Source of the DNA: Bacteroidia bacterium
GTDB lineage: Bacteria; Bacteroidota; Bacteroidia; Cytophagales; Cyclobacteriaceae
Direction of reading: 5' to 3'
Assembly (NCBI GenBank): GCA_016650355.1
Contig: JAENVX010000365.1
Span: 1 to 11,224, forward strand
Length of the DNA stretch: 11,224 bases
The position numbers were made by a program, and so were the translations under genes. Positions 6,927 through 11,224 of this stretch are shown piece after piece. Position 1 is the first letter of the stretch. Each line of letters opens with the position of its first letter. The notes beneath the pieces were generated by a model. That model saw nothing but the letters and a program-made list of their open reading frames with translations, was not told the DNA's origin and made no database searches.

Positions 6927-6957
6927 TTTGCATTCTGTATAGCTAAAAAACTGCGCA

Positions 6958-8340
6958 ATGTATAAACTACTATTATCTTCGCTCATCTTCTTGTTATTTT
7001 CTGCTTGTTTATATGCGCAACGGAAAAAAGATGCACGACCTAACATAATCTACATAATGGCCGATGACTTGGGCTATGGAGATTTAGGTTGTTATGGACA
7101 GAAGACATTGCTTACGCCTAATATCGATAAGATGGCAAAAGAAGGCGTTACCTTTACACAATTTTATGCGGGCAGCACCGTATGCGCTCCTTCTCGTTGC
7201 GCATTGATGACGGGTATGCACATGGGGCATTCTTACATTCGAGGGAACAAAGAACTTCCACTTCGCGAAGAAGATATGACACTAGGAAAGTTGATGAAGC
7301 AAAAAGGATATGCAACCGGCATGTTTGGAAAATGGGGACTTGGCCTTGAGGGAAATAGTGGTTCACCCGAAAAGCAAGGATGGGATCGTTTTTTAGGGTA
7401 TCTGCATCATCGTGCAGCACACCGGTTCAACGTGGATCATTTGTGGGAAGTAAAAAACGGAAAGCTTAATAAATTCCCGATGGATACCACAACTAATACT
7501 TACCCGTTCATTTTCAATGCTGCCACTAAGTTCATTACTGAGCATCAAAACGAACCCTTCTTTTTGTATCTACCCGTTACGATTCCACACGCTGAAATGC
7601 GAGCCCCTACAGAAGAATCTCTGAGACCATTTATAAAAGATAGCCGCAGCATTTTTACGGAAAAACCTTTTGTCAATGTTTCCTATGCTTCCTATAGGCC
7701 GCAAGAGATGCCCAACGCTGCATTCGCTGCCATGATGTGGCAACTCGATCAAGATGTAGGTAAGCTACTTCAACTATTGAAAGACTTAAATCTTGATACT
7801 AACACCTATGTATTTTTTACATCCGACAATGGGCCACATCAGGAAGGGGGTCGAGAGGTAGAGTTCTTCGATAGCAATGGATCACTCAAGGGATTCAAAC
7901 GCGACTTATATGAAGGAGGCATTAGGGTACCCATGATCGCCTGGGCACCTGGAAAAATAAAAGCTGGAACTACTTGCGAAGAGCCATTCGCTAATTGGGA
8001 TATTCTTCCAACGCTTTCAGAACTAACCGATCAAAAAGTTCCTGAAGATATTGATGGCATTTCCTTTTACGATGTCCTCCATAATCAAAAAGCACAACAG
8101 AAACACTCCTATCTGTATTGGGAATTCTTCGAAAGAGGGTTTGATCAGGCATTGCGCGCAGGTGATTGGAAAATTGTGAAGAGAAGCAGTAGTGGTGGAA
8201 AAACAGAACTATATAACCTGAAAGACGACATTGGAGAACAAAGGGATGTCTCCTCTCGCTATCCTGAAAAAGTAAAGTCGCTGGAAAAGTTCATGGAAAG
8301 TGCAAGAGTAGACTCAAAGGAATTCACTGTTAAAAAATAA
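6958..8340 (+). CDS. Secreted sulfatase, family S1 (arylsulfatase A-like)
   Basis: Type I sulfatase that hydrolyses sulfate esters, probably on a carbohydrate, using a formylglycine made from the motif Cys. Over 460 residues the family marks are present: a signal peptide (1-20, cut before Gln21 in the Leu-Tyr-Ala-Gln context), the metal-site NIIYIMADDLGYGD (29-42; Asp36, Asp37), the activation site Cys76-Ala-Pro-Ser-Arg80 followed by CALMTG, GKWGLG (124-129), IPHAEM (209-214; His211), FFTSDNGPH (286-294; Asp290, Asn291) and Lys311. The common GKWHLG sequence is GKWGLG here, so the usual second-site His is Gly127; I recall this in a subset of Bacteroidota and Planctomycetota sulfatases. The product should be periplasmic. 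It starts 31 bases after the Rieske gene and is followed by sugar-acid dehydratase and lipoprotein genes. The substrate cannot be read, and the maturation enzyme is not in the window. Confidence 0.95.
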   Translation: MYKLLLSSLIFLLFSACLYAQRKKDARPNIIYIMADDLGYGDLGCYGQKTLLTPNIDKMAKEGVTFTQFYAGSTVCAPSRCALMTGMHMGHSYIRGNKELPLREEDMTLGKLMKQKGYATGMFGKWGLGLEGNSGSPEKQGWDRFLGYLHHRAAHRFNVDHLWEVKNGKLNKFPMDTTTNTYPFIFNAATKFITEHQNEPFFLYLPVTIPHAEMRAPTEESLRPFIKDSRSIFTEKPFVNVSYASYRPQEMPNAAFAAMMWQLDQDVGKLLQLLKDLNLDTNTYVFFTSDNGPHQEGGREVEFFDSNGSLKGFKRDLYEGGIRVPMIAWAPGKIKAGTTCEEPFANWDILPTLSELTDQKVPEDIDGISFYDVLHNQKAQQKHSYLYWEFFERGFDQALRAGDWKIVKRSSSGGKTELYNLKDDIGEQRDVSSRYPEKVKSLEKFMESARVDSKEFTVKK

Positions 8341-8387
8341 ATAGAGAAGGATAAAATAATAAAGATAAAATATTCAATGATAGCCTG

Positions 8388-9236
8388 ATGAAAATTTACA
8401 AAACCAAAAAGACTGCAGTTATAGTTCATGAAGGAAATTACTACTTAACTTCTGAAAGTTGGGATAGCATAGTCAATCGCGATAAACTCTATGACTATTT
8501 ACTTGCCGAAACAAAAAAATCAACCCCCAGTGACATAGCCATAAACCTTATTGAAAAGGAGTTGCTCCCTCCCATTGGCAGTCAGGAAGTGTGGGCTGCA
8601 GGTGTTACTTACTTTCGAAGTAAAGAAGCACGGATGGATGAGTCTAAAGATTCTGGTGGCGCCTCCTTCTATGATAAAGTGTATGATGCCGATCGCCCTG
8701 AACTTTTCTTCAAATCCACGGCAGAGCGCGTGGTGGGTCATGGTGGATATGTACACATTCGAAAAGATTCAACGTGGAATGTACCTGAGCCCGAACTCGC
8801 TTTATTCATAAACAGCAATGGAAATATCGAGGGGTATACTATTGGAAATGACATGAGCTCGCGCAGCATTGAAGGTGAAAACATGTTGTACCTACCACAA
8901 GCCAAGACCTATTCACGCAGTGCAGCACTTGGCCCATGCCTGTATGTTCCAGCCTCACCTATCCCTTCGAACACAACTATAGAAATGGAAATTATTCGCA
9001 ATGGCAAGGTCATGTACCATGATATAGTGCAGATCAGTCAAATGAAACGCAAGCACACGGAATTGGCATCCTGGCTATTTCGAGAATTAGATTTTCCATC
9101 GGGTTGTTTCCTGATGACTGGTACTTGTCTCGTTCCTTCCAATGATTTTACGTTGGCCGTAAACGATGTAGTAAATATGACGATTGATGGAATTGGAATG
9201 CTCACCAATACCATTGATGTTAAAAAGCCTACGTAA
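8388..9236 (+). CDS. FAH-family 2-keto-3-deoxy sugar acid dehydratase (2-dehydro-3-deoxy-D-arabinonate dehydratase type)
   Basis: Member of the fumarylacetoacetate hydrolase superfamily. It resembles the 2-keto-3-deoxy-D-arabinonate (pentonate) dehydratases, which give 2-oxoglutarate semialdehyde in the non-phosphorylative Weimberg-type pentose pathway, more than FAH itself. Of the 282 residues, the core shows EVWAAGVTYFRSKEARMDES (67-86), RPELFFKS (103-110), WNVPEPELAL (130-139, with metal ligands Glu134 and Glu136), GYTIGNDMSSRSIEGEN (149-165, ligand Asp155) and LPQAKTYSRSAALGP (169-183, with the conserved Lys173). The Glu-x-Glu...Asp...Lys spacing agrees with the KDA dehydratase pattern I remember. 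There is no signal peptide, so it is cytoplasmic. It begins 47 bases after the sulfatase gene and ends three bases before the next gene. The exact sugar acid (arabinonate, xylonate, fuconate or a desulfated product) is unknown. Confidence 0.85.
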   Translation: MKIYKTKKTAVIVHEGNYYLTSESWDSIVNRDKLYDYLLAETKKSTPSDIAINLIEKELLPPIGSQEVWAAGVTYFRSKEARMDESKDSGGASFYDKVYDADRPELFFKSTAERVVGHGGYVHIRKDSTWNVPEPELALFINSNGNIEGYTIGNDMSSRSIEGENMLYLPQAKTYSRSAALGPCLYVPASPIPSNTTIEMEIIRNGKVMYHDIVQISQMKRKHTELASWLFRELDFPSGCFLMTGTCLVPSNDFTLAVNDVVNMTIDGIGMLTNTIDVKKPT

Positions 9237-9239
9237 ATT

Positions 9240-10451
9240 ATGAAGTTCCTATTACTAGTTCTTCTTCTTTGCCCTATTTCCTGCCAACTTAAAAAGACCG
9301 CTATGCAAAACCAATATGCATTATCAGATACTATACCTGGAACTTTTGGACACGACAAGGCTTTTCTTCAGAAGCACAAAGAAGTAATTGAACTAAGTAG
9401 GGCAAATGCAAAATTACTGGTTGTAAACGACTACCAAGCGCGTGTGATGACTAGTACCGCCAATGGAGACTCAGGCAAAAGTTACGGTTGGATGAATTAT
9501 GATCAAATTCGATCTGGTGAATTAAAACCTCATATGAATCCCTTTGGCGGTGAAGATCGATTTTGGTTGGGGCCTGAGGGTGGGCAGTTTGCGTTATACT
9601 TTAAAAAAGGAGATCCTTTTGATTTTGATCACTGGCAAACTCCGGCTCCTATTGATTCAGAGCCGTTCGCAATTGTCAGCTCCGATAGTTCTCAAGCTAC
9701 CTTTAGAAAAATAACAAGCCTCACAAATTATTCTGGATTCACGTTTCATCTTAAGATCGATCGAAAAATAAATTTACTGGATGAAGAATCCATTGAACAG
9801 GAATTTGGAGTTTCAACAAACAATCTAAAAGCAGTTGCATTCCAAAGTGAAAACTCAATAACCAATGAAGGTGAAGAATCCTGGACTCAAAAAAATGGAC
9901 TACTTTCTATTTGGATTTTGGGAATGTTTAACCCATCAGATGAAACCGTTATTGTACTTCCACATGAAATATCAAAGGAAAATAATAATGTAACGGATAA
10001 CTATTTTGGAACGATACCTACTGACCGGATTAAAAGAACAGCCACTGCGTTGTTGCTAAAGGGTGATGGAAAATTCAGAGGCAAAGTGGGCATCGCACCA
10101 GCTATCGCAAAAAATATTGTTGGAAGTTATGATAAAGAAAAACATGTTCTAACTCTCGTAAAATTTGATTTGGATAAAACAGGTTCATACGTGAACTCAA
10201 AGTGGGAGTTACAAAAAGAACCGTTCAGTGGCGATGCGGTAAACTCCTATAACGATGGCCCACAGGCTGACGGAAGTCAAATGGGTCCATTTTATGAATT
10301 AGAAAGTTCTTCGCCTGCCAAGGAATTAAAGAAGGGAGAAAAACTTTCCCATCGGCATGTTACACTCCATTTGGAAGGAGAGGAAAATACGCTTAATCAA
10401 ATTGCGGAAAAAACGTTAGGCGTTTCATTGAAGGATATATCCTTTAAGTGA
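9240..10451 (+). CDS. Putative lipoprotein of an uncharacterised family, possible mutarotase-like beta-sandwich
   Basis: Function unknown. The 403-residue protein has a hydrophobic leader (1-14) ending in Pro-Ile-Ser-Cys15, an imperfect lipobox, so a lipid-anchored envelope protein is likely. The mature part has alternating, strand-like segments and a distinctive motif, FGGEDRFWLGPEGGQFALYF (100-119). This resembles the Gly-Gly-Glu...Trp-Leu...Pro-Glu signature in DUF4380/DUF6786-like and aldose-1-epimerase-like proteins, and suggests a galactose-mutarotase-type fold. An acidic Gly-Asp-rich stretch (about 333-348) precedes the PFYELESSSPAKELKKGE region (349-366), which is also common in such proteins. 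It follows the dehydratase gene by three bases and is almost certainly co-transcribed. A sugar-binding or epimerising role with the sulfatase is an inference from context. No catalytic residue can be assigned with confidence. Confidence 0.8.
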   Translation: MKFLLLVLLLCPISCQLKKTAMQNQYALSDTIPGTFGHDKAFLQKHKEVIELSRANAKLLVVNDYQARVMTSTANGDSGKSYGWMNYDQIRSGELKPHMNPFGGEDRFWLGPEGGQFALYFKKGDPFDFDHWQTPAPIDSEPFAIVSSDSSQATFRKITSLTNYSGFTFHLKIDRKINLLDEESIEQEFGVSTNNLKAVAFQSENSITNEGEESWTQKNGLLSIWILGMFNPSDETVIVLPHEISKENNNVTDNYFGTIPTDRIKRTATALLLKGDGKFRGKVGIAPAIAKNIVGSYDKEKHVLTLVKFDLDKTGSYVNSKWELQKEPFSGDAVNSYNDGPQADGSQMGPFYELESSSPAKELKKGEKLSHRHVTLHLEGEENTLNQIAEKTLGVSLKDISFK

Positions 10452-10460
10452 AATCACAAC

Positions 10461-11222
10461 TTACTTTACAATTTTGATGAAATATTCTGCATGTATAGGT
10501 TCACCTAATGATGTCACCCCCTCAACCACTATTCTATATTTTGTTTCCAAATCAGCAGCGTAGAACGAAACAATGGCCTCACCTGTTTGGGCACTTGTAT
10601 TAACATTAGGATTCCAATAGATGGTGCTGCGGTAATCATGCTCACCACTATCTACAGTAGTGCTGTAATCAGTTGATCGGAATTTTCTTGGTGTTGTATA
10701 CCCCCCAATAGTGACTAATTGGAATAAAGATTTATCATAACCACTAACCTCTTCCTTTAAAGGCACTCCATTTTTTGTATAAATCGCAATCACTCCATTT
10801 GCACCACGCGCACCAAAAGCGGCAGAGCTTCCATATTTAAAAACATCTATACGTAAAATATTTGTTGGATTCAGTTGGTCAATCATAGCTATTATTCCAT
10901 CACCTCCCATCCCACCACCTCCATTGTAAGGTAGTCCATCAATCACGAGAAGTGGTTCCATTCCGACTGCACCACTTCCAAAGCTACTAGCTCCTCCCAA
11001 TAACACATAATAACTTCCATTGATGAGGATCAGCCGAAGGCCTGGCACACGACCTTGAATCGCATACATTAAATTCATACTATTGGCATTCTCCAAAACA
11101 TCTGTGCTTATTGAATAATCAGGAGTGCCGTATCTGCTAAACTCCCTTTTTTCCTCAAGCTTAGGTGCCGTTATTATCACTTCCTTTAAAACTCTTGCAG
11201 CACCTGGTTCACTATAATATTG
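10461..11222 (-). CDS. TonB-plug-domain protein without beta-barrel, N-terminus beyond window edge
   Basis: The frame stays open to the right edge, so 253 C-terminal residues are visible; the GTG at 11180 is internal. The visible part begins with a TonB-box-like LKEVIITAP stretch (12-20). A SusC-type plug domain follows, with AIQGRVPGLRL, GMEPLLVIDGLPYN, INQL-type turns, and SAAFGARGANGVIAIYTKNG near its end. In SusC receptors about 700 residues of beta-barrel come next. Here the chain ends after roughly 100 more residues, which contain a DYRSTIYWNPNV segment and beta-sandwich-like strands, and then a stop. This matches Bacteroidota proteins that combine macroglobulin-like or carboxypeptidase-regulatory domains with a plug and no barrel, so it is probably a surface or periplasmic scaffold rather than a transporter. 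A glycine-rich insert (GGGGMGGDG) lies in the plug. It converges on the lipoprotein gene with only nine bases between stops. Confidence 0.85.
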   Translation of the reverse strand, partial: QYYSEPGAARVLKEVIITAPKLEEKREFSRYGTPDYSISTDVLENANSMNLMYAIQGRVPGLRLILINGSYYVLLGGASSFGSGAVGMEPLLVIDGLPYNGGGGMGGDGIIAMIDQLNPTNILRIDVFKYGSSAAFGARGANGVIAIYTKNGVPLKEEVSGYDKSLFQLVTIGGYTTPRKFRSTDYSTTVDSGEHDYRSTIYWNPNVNTSAQTGEAIVSFYAADLETKYRIVVEGVTSLGEPIHAEYFIKIVK

Positions 11223-11224
11223 AA

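Noticed and set aside
8350..8372. Nine-base direct repeat GATAAAATA, twice, before the dehydratase gene
   Set aside because: Low-complexity AT-rich sequence; a repeat of this kind is expected by chance.
9038..9358. Minus-strand open frame of 106 codons across the dehydratase/lipoprotein junction
   Set aside because: It overlaps the ends of two well-supported plus-strand genes, and its product has no recognisable domain; a shadow frame.
11178..11180. GTG as the start of the plug-domain protein
   Set aside because: The frame is open to the right edge and the codon falls within the TonB-box-like LKEVIITA segment, so it is internal.
1..11224. Defence system, prophage, integron or other mobile island
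   Set aside because: No nuclease, integrase, transposase, toxin-antitoxin, tRNA-flanked repeat or CRISPR-like array is visible, and gene composition looks uniform. The MazG-like gene alone, without a toxin partner, does not indicate one.

Overview
The window looks like chromosomal DNA of a member of the Bacteroidota, most likely an aerobic Cytophagales-type bacterium; this is inferred. The coding sequence is moderately AT-rich. Starts lack clear Shine-Dalgarno sequences, and a TAnnTTTG-type -7 box precedes gcvT. The protein families (TonB-plug protein, signal-peptide sulfatase ending its leader in Leu-Tyr-Ala-Gln, ComB, Rieske lipoprotein) are typical of that phylum. No rRNA, tRNA, CRISPR array, insertion sequence, integrase or phage gene is visible. 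Coding density is high and no gene-free stretch exceeds 170 bases.

Layout. (1) 2-2500, plus strand: the 3' part of a large membrane protein with about seven visible transmembrane segments and a long TPR-like helical domain. It is open through the left edge, so its start is outside the window. (2) 2560-4346, plus strand: gcvT (aminomethyltransferase of the glycine cleavage system), overlapping by one base a ComB-type 2-phosphosulfolactate phosphatase gene. (3) 4375-5409, minus strand: a secreted VanX/DdpX-type D-Ala-D-Ala dipeptidase followed by a MazG-like nucleotide pyrophosphohydrolase. (4) 5410-5577: a divergent intergenic region of 168 bases with a spaced direct repeat and a 31-codon reading frame. 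(5) 5578-6926, plus strand: a tight three-gene group of a 3-TM protein, a 6-TM His-containing protein and a Rieske-type [2Fe-2S] lipoprotein. (6) 6958-10451, plus strand: a secreted sulfatase, a FAH-fold sugar-acid dehydratase of the 2-keto-3-deoxyarabinonate dehydratase type, and a lipoprotein with a possible mutarotase-like fold. (7) 10461-right edge, minus strand: the C-terminal part of a protein with a TonB-receptor plug domain but no beta-barrel after it.

How they may work together. Regions 5 and 6 run in one direction with gaps of 6, 5, 31, 47 and 3 bases and could be one transcript or two. Region 6 reads as a small catabolic cluster: desulfation in the periplasm, a possible sugar-recognising or epimerising lipoprotein, and cytoplasmic dehydration of a 2-keto-3-deoxy sugar acid toward 2-oxoglutarate semialdehyde. 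Region 5 reads as a possible envelope electron-transfer module, in which the Rieske lipoprotein would exchange electrons with the 6-TM protein. This module is the least explained part of the window and the best candidate for something undescribed. The housekeeping genes in regions 2 and 3 are otherwise ordinary.
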